From Gaiellasilicea sp037720595 (GTDB lineage: Bacteria > Actinomycetota > Thermoleophilia > Gaiellales > Gaiellaceae), in NCBI GenBank assembly GCA_037720595.1, contig JBBJLW010000011.1, positions 1 through 64,000 of the forward strand: a DNA stretch of 64,000 bases, given 5' to 3'. The position numbers and the translations under genes are program-made. Position 1 is the stretch's first letter, and each line of letters starts with the position of its first letter. The notes beneath the pieces were generated by a model. The model searched no databases, had not been told where the DNA came from, and saw only the letters and a list, made by a program, of their open reading frames with translations. Below, one piece after another: positions 18,834 to 26,547 of this stretch.

Positions 18834-19699
18834 CGCTCCCGGGCCGCGTCGAACCTCACCACAAGGAAGAGTCCCGCGAAGCGGAGGCCCCGCTCGTCCC
18901 GCTCGTCCGGGTTGACCGCAGCGAGCGAGCTCGCCTGACGTCCTACCGCTTCCGCTTCGCCCTCGTCTACGTGATCCTGGCAGCGCTCGTGGGCGCCGCG
19001 GCCGGCTCGTTCATCGTCCTCGTCAGCCGGCCGGATCTCGCTCCGGAGCCGAGCTGGTCGAGCTGGCAGCCCGAGGGCAGCCGGATCACGCAGGTGCGCC
19101 AGATCGCAGACCGGATCCCCAAGGCCTACCAGCTCCCGAGCGGCGACCCGCTCACCTTCGCCCGGGGCAGCGACCTCACCGTTCGGACCGAAACGGAGGA
19201 AATCCCGATCGACACGATCTACGTCCGCCCCGACACGACCCGGGGTCAGGCGGAGGAGCGAGACATCGCCACCTACGACGGCGGCAGGACGATCTCGTAC
19301 GCGCTCTGCGGGCTGGGTACGAGCGCTCAGTGCGCGATCACCGAGACAGCTCCGTCGGACGAGCGCTACACGATCCTGCGCCGACAGGCGCTCGAACTCT
19401 CGCTCTACACCTTCAAGTACGTCGACGATGTGGACTCGGTCATCGTCTTCATGCCGCCGACGCCGAAGGGCGAGCCGAACGGAACCGTGTTCCTCCGCCG
19501 GGACGACCTCGTCGCCGAGCTCGACAAGCCGGTTCGCCAACTGCTGCCGTCCCAACGACCGGCCGTGGGGGGCCTCGAGGATGCGGAGCTCGGGAACATC
19601 ATCCGCCTGACCGAGCCGCGCATCTACGCCTACCAGTTCGACCGCGGACCCGACGGGAAGCCGCTGCTCGTCCTCACGCCGGCCGCCGCAGTCGGCTAG
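18818..19699 (+). CDS. Single-pass membrane protein of unknown function
   Basis: A 293-residue protein starting at GTG 18818 (MAEDVTLPGR), 16 bp inside the corrected end of the FtsH-like gene, preceded by GAGCGAGGAGAA. A charged N-terminal tail (about 45 residues) is followed by one membrane helix (FALVYVILAALVGAAAGSF) and a roughly 220-residue domain predicted to lie outside the membrane, containing ISYALCGLGTSAQC with two Cys. I do not recognise a family. The overlap with the protease gene suggests a partner or adaptor of that protease. It overlaps the convergent LysR gene stop by 4 bp. Confidence 0.65.
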   Translation: MAEDVTLPGRVEPHHKEESREAEAPLVPLVRVDRSERARLTSYRFRFALVYVILAALVGAAAGSFIVLVSRPDLAPEPSWSSWQPEGSRITQVRQIADRIPKAYQLPSGDPLTFARGSDLTVRTETEEIPIDTIYVRPDTTRGQAEERDIATYDGGRTISYALCGLGTSAQCAITETAPSDERYTILRRQALELSLYTFKYVDDVDSVIVFMPPTPKGEPNGTVFLRRDDLVAELDKPVRQLLPSQRPAVGGLEDAELGNIIRLTEPRIYAYQFDRGPDGKPLLVLTPAAAVG

Positions 19700-20589
19700 C
19701 GCTCGAGCTCGTCACGGCGAACTGCGCTCAGAAGGCCCTCAACGAGATCCTCCGGCACGATCGCGTCCCGCCGGCGGATCGCGACGATCGGGCGACGCAC
19801 CGGCTCGTAACCGGCGATCACCACCTCCTGGAGCGTCCCGGCTGCCAGCTCGACGCGCACGGATGTATACGGTAGGAAGGCGATCCCCAATCCGTGCTCG
19901 ACCATCTTCTTCGTCGCATCGACGTTGTCGAGCTCCATCACCCCCCTCGGAACGATGCCTGCCTCGCGGAAGAACGCGCTCGTGAGGACGAAGTAGCTCG
20001 ACGTGCGGTCGAACAGGATCAGCCGCTCGGTCGCAAGCTCGGCGACGTCGATCACGGGCCGGTCGCCGAAGCGGTGACCGGGATCGACAACGAGCACGAT
20101 CTCGTCATCGTAGAGGGGGCTGCTCGTGATCGCGGGGTGCGGAAGCTCGCGCACGAGCCCGAGCTGCACCCGCTCGCGCAGCACGAGCTCGAGGATCTCC
20201 TCCGAATGGCCTGTGCGGACGATCAGGTGCACGTTCGGGAAAGCAGCCTGGAAGCGGCGGAGCACGAGCGGAAGCACGTATGTCGAGATCGCCGGCGCCG
20301 CCCCCACTTGGAGCTCGCCGACGCGGCCTTCGCGCAGCTCCCGCAGCAGCTGGGTGCCCTCGGCCAGAGACTGCGCGGCGCGCTGAGCGTGACCGCGGAA
20401 GGCGCGTCCCTCGGCCGTCAGCCGCATCCCGCGAGGCGTTCGGACGAAGAGCGCGACCCCGAGCTCCCGCTCGAGGTTCTTGATCCGGGTCGTCAGCGCA
20501 GGCTGACTGACATAGAGCACCGTCGCGGCTGCGCTGACCGAGCGGCGCTCCGCGACCGTCAGGAAGGCATCGATCTGGGAGAGCAACAT
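19696..20589 (-). CDS. LysR-family transcriptional regulator
   Basis: A 297-residue regulator with the N-terminal winged helix-turn-helix (FLTVAERRSVSAAATVLYVSQPALTTRIKNLE) and a two-lobed effector domain from about residue 90. It is divergent from isocitrate lyase with a 111-bp intergenic region containing a LysR-type palindrome, so it probably controls itself and the glyoxylate-shunt gene in response to a small metabolite. Length and organisation are standard. The effector is not predictable. Confidence 0.93.
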   Translation of the reverse strand: MLLSQIDAFLTVAERRSVSAAATVLYVSQPALTTRIKNLERELGVALFVRTPRGMRLTAEGRAFRGHAQRAAQSLAEGTQLLRELREGRVGELQVGAAPAISTYVLPLVLRRFQAAFPNVHLIVRTGHSEEILELVLRERVQLGLVRELPHPAITSSPLYDDEIVLVVDPGHRFGDRPVIDVAELATERLILFDRTSSYFVLTSAFFREAGIVPRGVMELDNVDATKKMVEHGLGIAFLPYTSVRVELAAGTLQEVVIAGYEPVRRPIVAIRRRDAIVPEDLVEGLLSAVRRDELER

Positions 20590-20599
20590 CCGTCGCCGA

Positions 20600-20616
20600 T
20601 ATTACCTTCGTGAATA
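20600..20616. promoter_or_regulatory. Candidate LysR-type operator between regulator and isocitrate lyase
   Basis: The sequence TATT-N9-AATA forms the T-N11-A inverted repeat typical of LysR recognition sites. It lies 10 bp before the regulator start and about 85 bp before the isocitrate lyase start. Position and symmetry fit; short A/T palindromes can occur by chance, but they are uncommon in DNA this GC-rich. Confidence 0.45.
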
Positions 20617-20700
20617 GGAGAGATCGCGAGATTCGATTTGTCGTATGCCGTACGTCCCGAAAGAGTGGATCCACATCGTCGTCTCACCGAAGGAGAAACC

Positions 20701-21999
20701 GTGAAAGCGAGCGCTGCGAAGGAAGCCGTCGACCTAGCCCGCGAATGGGCGGAGCTCGACCGCTGGGACGGGATCGAGCGCGGCTACAGCGCCGAGGACG
20801 TCGTTCGGCTCCGCGGCTCGATCCGCGTCGAGCACACGCTCTCCCGCCGTGGTGCCGAGAAGCTCTGGCAGCTCTTGCGCGACGAGGACTACATCCCGAC
20901 GCTCGGAGCGCTTACGGGCGGTCAGGCCGTGCAGATGGTCAAGGCCGGGCTGAAGGCGATCTATCTCTCCGGCTGGCAGGTCGCGGCCGACGGCAACCTA
21001 GCGACCCAGGTCTATCCCGACCAGAGCCTCTACCCGGCGAACAGCGTCCCAGCGATGGTGAAACGGCTGAACAACGCGCTGCTGCGCGCCGACCAGATCG
21101 ACTGGGCCGAGGGAAACGAGGTCGACTGGCTCGTCCCGATCGTCGCCGACGCCGAAGCCGGTTTCGGCGGGCCGCTCAACGCCTTCGAGCTGATGAAGGC
21201 GATGATCGAGTCGGGCGCGGCGGCGGTTCACTTCGAAGATCAGCTCGCGGCCGAGAAGAAGTGTGGCCATCTTGGCGGCAAGGTGCTCGTGCCGACGGGT
21301 CAGTTCATCCGGACGCTCCTCGCCGCACGACTCGCGGCAGACGTGCTCGGCGTGCCGACGCTCGTCGTCGCCCGCACCGATGCCGATGCAGCGACCCTGC
21401 TCACGAGCGATGTCGACGAGCGTGACGCGCCGTTCGTGACCGGCGAGCGCACTCCCGAGGGCTTCTTCCGTGTCACCGCCGGCGTCGAAGCGGCGATCGC
21501 GCGCGGGCTCGCTTATGCGCCCTACGCGGATCTCGTCTGGATGGAGACCTCGACACCGAGTCTGGCCGAGGCGCGCGTGTTCGCGGAGGCGATCCACGCC
21601 GAGTTTCCGGGCAAGCCGCTCGCGTACAACTGCTCGCCCTCGTTCAACTGGAAGCGGCATCTCGACGACGATGCGATCGCCTCGTTCCAGGCCGAGCTCG
21701 GGGCGCTGGGCTACAAGTTCCAGTTCATCACGCTCGCCGGCTTCCACTCGCTGAACGAGTCGATGTTCGAGCTGGCGCGCGGCTATGCCGCCGACGGGAT
21801 GAGCGCCTACGTCCGGCTCCAGCAACGCGAGTTCGGGCTCGAGGAGCACGGCTACACGGCGACCCGGCATCAACGAGAGGTGGGAGCCGGCTACTTCGAC
21901 GAGGTCGCACAGGCCGTCTCGGGCGGCCAGAGCTCGACCCTGGCGCTGAAGGGATCGACCGAGGAGGCCCAGTTCGACGAGAACGGCGCCGCCCACTGA
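20701..21999 (+). CDS. aceA: Isocitrate lyase
   Basis: A 432-residue enzyme that cleaves isocitrate to glyoxylate and succinate, the first step of the glyoxylate shunt used for growth on acetate or fatty acids. The catalytic motif KKCGH is present (EDQLAAEKKCGHLGGK), with YLSGWQVAAD, ADAEAGFGG and NCSPSFNWK motifs of the family. Length matches actinobacterial Icl1. GTG at 20701 is preferred to an in-frame ATG 63 bp upstream because AAGGAG lies six bases before it and the family starts near here. Malate synthase is not in the window. Confidence 0.97.
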   Translation: MKASAAKEAVDLAREWAELDRWDGIERGYSAEDVVRLRGSIRVEHTLSRRGAEKLWQLLRDEDYIPTLGALTGGQAVQMVKAGLKAIYLSGWQVAADGNLATQVYPDQSLYPANSVPAMVKRLNNALLRADQIDWAEGNEVDWLVPIVADAEAGFGGPLNAFELMKAMIESGAAAVHFEDQLAAEKKCGHLGGKVLVPTGQFIRTLLAARLAADVLGVPTLVVARTDADAATLLTSDVDERDAPFVTGERTPEGFFRVTAGVEAAIARGLAYAPYADLVWMETSTPSLAEARVFAEAIHAEFPGKPLAYNCSPSFNWKRHLDDDAIASFQAELGALGYKFQFITLAGFHSLNESMFELARGYAADGMSAYVRLQQREFGLEEHGYTATRHQREVGAGYFDEVAQAVSGGQSSTLALKGSTEEAQFDENGAAH

Positions 22000-22014
22000 C
22001 TCTTCGTCCTTTTC

Positions 22015-22084
22015 GGACATGTCGGGGGTCAAAGCCCGGACGTGTCCCTCGCAGACGTGTCCAGGGGCAGCCCCGGACACGTCC
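22015..22084. repeat. Pair of hairpin repeats of the GGACGTGTCC family, between convergent genes
   Basis: Two imperfect palindromic units (22015-22047 and 22054-22084) lie just after the isocitrate lyase stop, facing the methyltransferase remnant. Each is bounded by GGACATGTC/GGACGTGTCC-like arms pairing with GGACACGTCC, with a GGGGTCAAAGCCC or GGGGCAGCCCC core. The first unit is nearly the reverse complement of 41223-41257, and the second matches two more copies at 41281-41364. Both sites are between convergent genes, so they could act as two-way terminators or be a dispersed REP-like family. Confidence 0.75.
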
Positions 22085-22085
22085 T

Positions 22086-22815
22086 TCAGAGACGGGTGGC
22101 GCGGAAGGCGTGCACGCGGTAGGCCAGCTCGAGCTCGCCGCCTGCAGCCCACCGTCGAAAAGCGTCCCGACGGCAGCGAGGAGCTGCTCTCGCGCTCGAG
22201 CGGCCATCGTCGCCGCGTACGAGCGCGAGGCGACGAGGTCGACGAGCGTTGCTCGGTCGACCAACTGCGCGTTTCTGAAGATCTGCCGTTCGACGTCGCC
22301 GAACTACGTGCTGGCCGCGAGCGGCTCGGGGATGTCGTCGCTCCACTCGGCGTTGTCACCCGTGAGCTCGGACAGCCGTGCGACCCACGGCTCGGCGTCG
22401 TCTCGCGCGTTCCAGATAAGTCCGACGACACCGCCGGGCCGCAAGACGCGTGCCATTTCGCGGAGCGCCACAGCCTGGTCGAACCAGTGAAAGGCCTGGC
22501 CGACGACAATGGCGTCCGCGGATTCGTCGGCAAGCGGAATCTGCTCCGCAGATCCCGTCACCGCCTCCACGCCCGGGACGTTCGCGCGCAACTGGTCGAG
22601 CATCTCCTCGAACGGCTCGACCGCGATCACGTCGTGGCCGAGCGCCGCCAGCGCGCGGGTCAGCTTGCCCGTCCCGGCTCCGAGGTCGACCACTCGCAGC
22701 GGCAGCTCGCCCGTGAGCCACAACGCCGCCTCTACCGGATAGCCGGGCCGAGCGCGCTCGTACGCGTCGGCGACCGCGCCGAACGATCGCGCGCGGACGG
22801 CCGGATCGTCGCTCA
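22086..22815 (-). pseudogene. SAM-dependent methyltransferase, broken by nonsense codon and frameshift
   Basis: A class I methyltransferase is recognisable on the reverse strand: VVDLGAGTGKLTRALA (SAM-binding motif I), AIVVGQAFHWFD and VLRPGGVVGLIWN. After DIPEPLAAST an in-frame TAG at 22304-22306 interrupts; the same frame then continues convincingly as FGDVERQIFRNAQLVDRA. A second break near 22141 needs a one-base shift to reach the natural end GGELELAYRVHAF and TGA at 22086. No clear start codon is seen; the reading begins around the stop of the lytic transglycosylase gene at 22813. Two independent lesions favour a true pseudogene over one sequencing error. Confidence 0.75.
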
Positions 22816-23856
22816 GACGCGGCCTCGTAGCGAGCGAATTGCCTCGACGTACGTGCGTGTCTCGGCATAGAGACCATGCTCGCGCACCGCTTTCGCACCC
22901 TGGTAATAGGCGGCCAGCGCGAGTCGCTCGTCTCCACTGAACTCTCGCAGGAGGTGGCGCAGAAAGACCACGCCGATCCGGATATTTCCCTCTGTCGTCT
23001 TCGGCACGTTCTCTCCGAGCAGCACGCTCTCGACGAAGTCCCAGGTGGGCGGCGTCACCTGCATGACACCGAGCGCGCCGGCGGAGGAGACAACCTGCGG
23101 CTGGAAGCCGGATTCCATCCACGCGAGCGCGCGCGCGAGCGACGGGTCGACGCCGTAGCGCGAGGCGGTGGCGGTGATCGTGGCGCGCACCGAGGACGGG
23201 GGTGCGGCGAGCGGCGCCGAGGCTGCGCGCGGGATCCTTAAGCGCGTCCCGATCAGGAGCGGTTTCACCGGATCGAGCCGATTCGTGCTCGCGAGCGAGC
23301 GGAGCGACGTCCCGTGCTTCTCGGCGATCGCGGTCAACGAGTCGCCGGAGCGAACCACGTAGCGGCTGTCGGGCAGCCGGGTGCTGCGAGACGCGCCGCC
23401 GAGCGCGCGCAAGGTCGCAGGCCCGGCGATCCCGTCCACCGCGAGATGTGCGCGGCGCTGGAACTGCCGGACGGCGAGGACTGTCTCGCCGCCGAAGTAA
23501 CCGTCGATCACACGCCCGACCCCGTGCCGCGCGAGCAGGTACTGGAGCACCGAGACGTCCAAGCCGACCCGCCCGCGAACGAGCGTCCGCTTGCCGTAGA
23601 GCGGCGTCCCGAGCCGGCCGAGGGCGCGCCGCGTCGTCGAGCCCGGAACTCCGTCGACCGCCAGCTTGCTCGAGCGCTGGAAGGCGCGTAGCGCCGTCGC
23701 CGTCCCTTGCCCCGAGACACCGTCGATCGGCCCGAGGTAGAAGCCGTAGGCGCGCAGCGCGACCTGCAGCCCCGCGGTCTGGGGGTTGGCAGGCTCGGCC
23801 GGCGCGGCCAGGACGAGGACGGCGGCAGTGGCCCCGAGGATCGATCGAACGCGCAC
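22813..23856 (-). CDS. Secreted lytic transglycosylase with two peptidoglycan-binding domains and LysM
   Basis: A 347-residue cell-wall enzyme. The order is: signal peptide (ILGATAAVLVLAAPAEPA), two PG_binding_1 modules (LQVALRAYGFYLGPIDGVSG.. and VLQYLLARHGVGRVIDGYFG..), a LysM repeat (YVVRSGDSLTAIAEKHGTSL) and a C-terminal SLT/goose-lysozyme-like domain with the catalytic Glu in LAWMESGFQPQ and GVMQVTPPTW. It cleaves glycan strands during growth or resuscitation. GTG at 23856 is chosen from the signal peptide; it lies on the 3' strand of the riboswitch P1 stem, so ligand binding could affect translation start directly. The stop overlaps the methyltransferase remnant. Confidence 0.9.
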   Translation of the reverse strand: MRVRSILGATAAVLVLAAPAEPANPQTAGLQVALRAYGFYLGPIDGVSGQGTATALRAFQRSSKLAVDGVPGSTTRRALGRLGTPLYGKRTLVRGRVGLDVSVLQYLLARHGVGRVIDGYFGGETVLAVRQFQRRAHLAVDGIAGPATLRALGGASRSTRLPDSRYVVRSGDSLTAIAEKHGTSLRSLASTNRLDPVKPLLIGTRLRIPRAASAPLAAPPSSVRATITATASRYGVDPSLARALAWMESGFQPQVVSSAGALGVMQVTPPTWDFVESVLLGENVPKTTEGNIRIGVVFLRHLLREFSGDERLALAAYYQGAKAVREHGLYAETRTYVEAIRSLRGRV

Positions 23857-23957
23857 GGACCTGAATGATTCGCCCCAGCGCTCATCCCTCCTCCCAGGAC
23901 TACGACCTGGTCGAGCCCGGCTGTAGGTGTTTTTCAGACCACGAGGGCGGTGTCCGT
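23855..23957 (-). ncRNA. Cyclic di-AMP riboswitch (ydaO/yuaA type) leader
   Basis: On the reverse strand upstream of the lytic transglycosylase, ACACCGCC near the 5' end and CGCTGGGGCGAATC near the 3' end match the conserved flanks of actinobacterial ydaO-type leaders. The element is closed by a perfect 6-bp stem, ACGGAC (complement of 23952-23957) with GTCCGT (complement of 23855-23860). Known family: this c-di-AMP sensor commonly precedes Rpf, NlpC/P60 and lytic transglycosylase genes in Actinomycetota, exactly this context. The 3' side of the stem includes the GT of the presumed GTG start. A covariance-model search was not possible here. Confidence 0.7.
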
Positions 23958-23986
23958 AAGACCAACAGATCCAATTCTCCGAGTCG

Positions 23987-24023
23987 GTAGTCTTGGCGAC
24001 TACTTTTCTGTAGTCTAGTAGAC
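23987..24023. promoter_or_regulatory. Clustered GTAGTC palindromes before the AAA ATPase gene
   Basis: GTAGTC-TTGGC-GACTAC (23987-24003) is a perfect inverted repeat. A further GTAGTC (24010-24015) leads into GTCTA-G-TAGAC (24013-24023), another perfect palindrome ending four bases before the ATPase ATG. The stretch is also clearly less GC-rich than its surroundings. It could be an operator overlapping the promoter and ribosome-binding region of the ATPase gene; the cognate regulator is unknown. Confidence 0.45.
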
Positions 24024-24027
24024 ACCG

Positions 24028-25167
24028 ATGATCGACGATCTCAACCCTTTCGTCTACTCCCACCCGCTCGCCACCGAGGACGTGATCGATCGCGACAACG
24101 AGACCCACGAGTTGCTGAAGAAGGCCGTGGGCGGGCACTACGTTCGGCTCTACGCGCCGAGGAAGTACGGAAAGACGAGTCTGCTGCTGAAAGCGCTCCA
24201 CGACGGAGCGCGGGACGAGGGACTCGTGCCGATCCATGTCGACCTCTACCGCGCGATGTCGATGGCCGACGTGGCGGTCAGGTACGAACGGGCGTACTCA
24301 CGGCAGCTCAAGGGTGCGATCCGGAGCAAGATCGACTCGTTCCTGAAGACCACCGGGGTCGGGCTCTCGCTCGGCGCCTACGGGATCAGCGCGCGTCTGC
24401 AGCTCGACTCGAAGTCGGACCCGTTGCCGGCGCTCCACGCGCTCCTCTCGCTCCCGCTCGAGCTCGAGAAGCAGGGCGGCTACCGCGCCTTCATCGTCCT
24501 CGACGAGTTCCAGGACATCGACAAGATCCCCGGCCTCGACGGCCTGATCCGAAGCCACATCCAGTACCACGGCTCGGTCGCCTCCTACGTCTTCGCCGGC
24601 TCCGAGCCCGGCCTGATGAAGCAGCTCTTCGAGAATCGGGATCGACCGCTCTACGGATCGGCGGTGCCGATGCGGCTCGGGCGGCTCGCGGACGCCGACA
24701 TCGCCGCCTATGTCGCCGCGCGCTTCCGGCAGTCGGGGCGCGATGTCGGCGAGGCGCTCAATCCACTCATCGAGTCGGCTCAGGGCCACCCCAAGCAGGC
24801 GATGCTCCTCGCGCACCTCGTCTGGGAGCAGATCGCACCTGGCGAGACGGCCACGTTCGCGGACTGGGAAGCGGCACACGACGCGGCTATGAACGAGCTC
24901 GACGCCGAGTTCGAGGCGGAGTGGCGCGGTCTCGACACCTCGGAGCAGAAGACGATGAGATCGCTCGTCGACGGCGGCGGATCCGCCTACAGGACGGATG
25001 TCCTGCGACGGCTCAGCCTGACCAAGGACATGGTGCGCAAGGCGCTTCCGCGCCTGCTCGCCGCTGCGGAGATCGAGCTGGTCGAGCGGAAGTACGTGGT
25101 CGTCGACCCCCTCTTCGCAGAGTGGATCAGAGGGCCTTCGCTCCGGCCCGACGACGATGGGCGGTGA
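24028..25167 (+). CDS. AAA/STAND-like P-loop ATPase of unknown function
   Basis: A 379-residue protein resembling archaeal-type (pfam Arch_ATPase-like) P-loop ATPases. Walker A-like APRKYGKTSLLL is at about residue 46, Walker B FIVLDEFQDI at about 157, a sensor-like SYVFAGSEPGLM at about 195, then a helical lid (ESAQGHPKQAMLLAHLVW) and a C-terminal winged-helix-like region (YRTDVLRRLSLTKDMVRKALPRL) for DNA or protein contacts. It stands alone, begins after an AT-richer, palindrome-rich leader, and its last 10 bp overlap the 3' end of tRNA-Val on the other strand. Such ATPases are often in variable or mobile regions. No toxin, nuclease or integrase partner is visible. Confidence 0.75.
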   Translation: MIDDLNPFVYSHPLATEDVIDRDNETHELLKKAVGGHYVRLYAPRKYGKTSLLLKALHDGARDEGLVPIHVDLYRAMSMADVAVRYERAYSRQLKGAIRSKIDSFLKTTGVGLSLGAYGISARLQLDSKSDPLPALHALLSLPLELEKQGGYRAFIVLDEFQDIDKIPGLDGLIRSHIQYHGSVASYVFAGSEPGLMKQLFENRDRPLYGSAVPMRLGRLADADIAAYVAARFRQSGRDVGEALNPLIESAQGHPKQAMLLAHLVWEQIAPGETATFADWEAAHDAAMNELDAEFEAEWRGLDTSEQKTMRSLVDGGGSAYRTDVLRRLSLTKDMVRKALPRLLAAAEIELVERKYVVVDPLFAEWIRGPSLRPDDDGR

Positions 25168-25230
25168 GGGGCTCGAACCCCCGACCCCCTGGGTGTAAAC
25201 CAGGTGCTCTCCCAACTGAGCTAACCGCCC
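25158..25230 (-). tRNA. tRNA-Val (anticodon UAC)
   Basis: The reverse strand folds as a standard tRNA: acceptor GGGCGGT/ACCGCCC, D-arm GCTC..GAGC, anticodon stem CCTGG/CCAGG with loop TTTACAC (anticodon TAC), T-loop TTCGAGC and discriminator A. CCA is not encoded. Its 3' end overlaps the end of the convergent ATPase gene by 10 bp. It is one base from tRNA-Glu and probably co-transcribed with it. Confidence 0.96.
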
Positions 25231-25231
25231 A

Positions 25232-25304
25232 TGCCCCCAACGGGATTCGAACCCGTGCAGCCACCTTGAAAGGGTGGTGACCTAGGCCGCTAGTCGATGG
25301 GGGC
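25232..25304 (-). tRNA. tRNA-Glu (anticodon UUC)
   Basis: The reverse strand gives acceptor GCCCCCA/TGGGGGC, anticodon stem CCACC/GGTGG with loop CTTTCAA (anticodon TTC), T-loop TTCGAAT and discriminator A. It lies upstream of tRNA-Val on the same strand with a one-base spacer, a small tRNA operon. Confidence 0.96.
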
Positions 25305-25350
25305 GACCCGAGGAGGATAGCCTTCCGGCCGAAGCGCTACGTTTGCGCCC

Positions 25351-25672
25351 GTGGACGAGCGCGAGAACCACTTCGGCTCTCCGACCACCGAGCCTGCGCT
25401 CTCGCCGCTGAGCGAGTCCTCGCGGTCGTTGCTACCCCCGATTGCGGCCGCGCTCGCCGCAGCACTCGTCGGGGGCGTGCTCTGGGGGTTGATTCGTCAC
25501 GGTCCTTGACGAGCTCGGAATCGTCGCCTGGGCGATCGGTGTCCGCAAGTACCTCGGCTTCGCCTTCGCCGTGCAGGAAGAAGCGAACTCGTTCGGCGCG
25601 AGCATCGACCTCGCCGCCAGCGAGATGCTGACGCTCCTCCCTAAATCGCGCAGGAAGCACGGCCGTTCTTGA
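25351..25672 (+). pseudogene. Remnant of a small membrane protein gene (frameshift and apparent internal deletion)
   Basis: GTG at 25351 opens a 52-codon frame (stop 25509) with a Pro/Ser N-terminus and a membrane helix (IAAALAAALVGGVLWGLI). A one-base shift near 25494 joins it to VTVLDELGIVAWAIGV and then YLGFAFAVQEEANSFGAS, ending at 25672 inside the msrA 3' end. From memory, related actinobacterial membrane proteins have these two segments about 30 residues further apart, so an internal deletion is also likely. Function is unknown. The intact 52-codon piece alone could be expressed as a tiny membrane peptide. Confidence 0.45.
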
Positions 25673-26120
25673 CGAGGTACTGCTGGTGGTACTCCTCGGC
25701 GGGCCAGAAGGGCGAATCGTCGGTGACGATCTGGGTCGCGATCGGCTTCCTGAAGCTCGGCTGCGCCCGCTCGAGCGAGCTGCGTGCGGTCTCCGCCTGC
25801 TCGGGCGAGTGGGTGAAGATCGCCGAGCGGTACTGCGTGCCCATATCCCAGCCCTGGCGGTTCACCTGCGTGGGATCGTGCAGCTTCCAGAACCGGTCGA
25901 CGAGCTCGACGTAGGCGATCTCGCTGGGGTCGAACGTCACCTCGACCGCTTCGGCATGGCCTGTCCGACCGCTACAAACCTCCTTGTAGCTCGGATCGAC
26001 CGTCGAGCCGCCGATGTAGCCGACCTGCACGTCCTTGACACCTGAGGTGTTCCGAAACTCGACCTCGACGCCCCAGAAACAGCCGGCCGCGAATGTCGCC
26101 TTCTCCCGTTGCTCGTTCAT
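25641..26120 (-). CDS. msrA: Peptide-methionine (S)-S-oxide reductase MsrA
   Basis: A 159-residue cytosolic repair enzyme that reduces the S-epimer of methionine sulfoxide. The catalytic GCFWG motif places the reactive Cys at residue 14, with VGYIGG, SGRTGHAEAVEV and the YRSAIF and EEYHQQYL motifs following. ATG at 26120 overlaps the msrB stop as ATGA, so the pair is translated together and covers both sulfoxide epimers. Length is normal. Confidence 0.97.
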   Translation of the reverse strand: MNEQREKATFAAGCFWGVEVEFRNTSGVKDVQVGYIGGSTVDPSYKEVCSGRTGHAEAVEVTFDPSEIAYVELVDRFWKLHDPTQVNRQGWDMGTQYRSAIFTHSPEQAETARSSLERAQPSFRKPIATQIVTDDSPFWPAEEYHQQYLVKNGRASCAI

Positions 26121-26512
26121 GAGCGCTCCAGATCGAGCGAGCAGGAGTTGATGCAGAAGCGCTGGCCGGTCGGCCCGGGTCCGTCGGGGAAGACGTGGCC
26201 GAGATGGCCGCCGCACGCTGCGCACATGACCTCGGTCCGGGACATTCCCCAGCTTCGGTCTGTCTCGGTGACAACGCTTTCGAGGCTCGCGGGCTCGACG
26301 AAGCTCGGCCAACCGGTGCCGGAGTCGAACTTCGCCTCGGAGCGGAAGAGCTCCGCCCCGCAGCCGGCACAGCGGTACACGCCGGGGTCCTTCATGTCGT
26401 TGTACTCGCCGGTGAACGCGCGCTCCGTACCCTTGCGACGAAGGATCTCGTACTGATCGGTCGTGAGCTCGGCACGCCACTCGGCATCTGTTTTTTCGAT
26501 CTTCGTAGTCAT
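26117..26512 (-). CDS. msrB: Peptide-methionine (R)-S-oxide reductase MsrB
   Basis: A 131-residue zinc enzyme reducing the R-epimer of methionine sulfoxide. Both zinc CxxC pairs are present (YRCAGCGAELF and VMCAACGGHLGHVF), along with SGTGWPSF and the catalytic Cys in RFCINSCSLDL. It is the first gene of the msrB-msrA operon and overlaps msrA by four bases (ATGA). Oxidative-stress repair is its expected role. Confidence 0.97.
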   Translation of the reverse strand: MTTKIEKTDAEWRAELTTDQYEILRRKGTERAFTGEYNDMKDPGVYRCAGCGAELFRSEAKFDSGTGWPSFVEPASLESVVTETDRSWGMSRTEVMCAACGGHLGHVFPDGPGPTGQRFCINSCSLDLERS

Positions 26513-26547
26513 GGAGGAAGGGTAGCCGGTGATCTCTTAACCACCGG

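Noticed and set aside
15419..19555. 1378-codon reverse-strand ORF
   Set aside because: An Arg/Asp/Glu-rich shadow of the DUF4032, cyclophilin and FtsH-like genes, typical of stop-poor antisense frames at high GC.
16448..19699. A single 1083-codon FtsH-membrane protein fusion
   Set aside because: The joining segment (about 18701-18817) is Arg-rich out-of-frame sequence while another frame carries the conserved FtsH end. Two genes with a frameshift are more likely.
24298..25280. ORFs reading VYTQGVGGSSPSPP and VRGSNPRPPGCKPGALPTEL
   Set aside because: Shadow frames of the ATPase gene and translations of the tRNA-Val/tRNA-Glu region, not genes.
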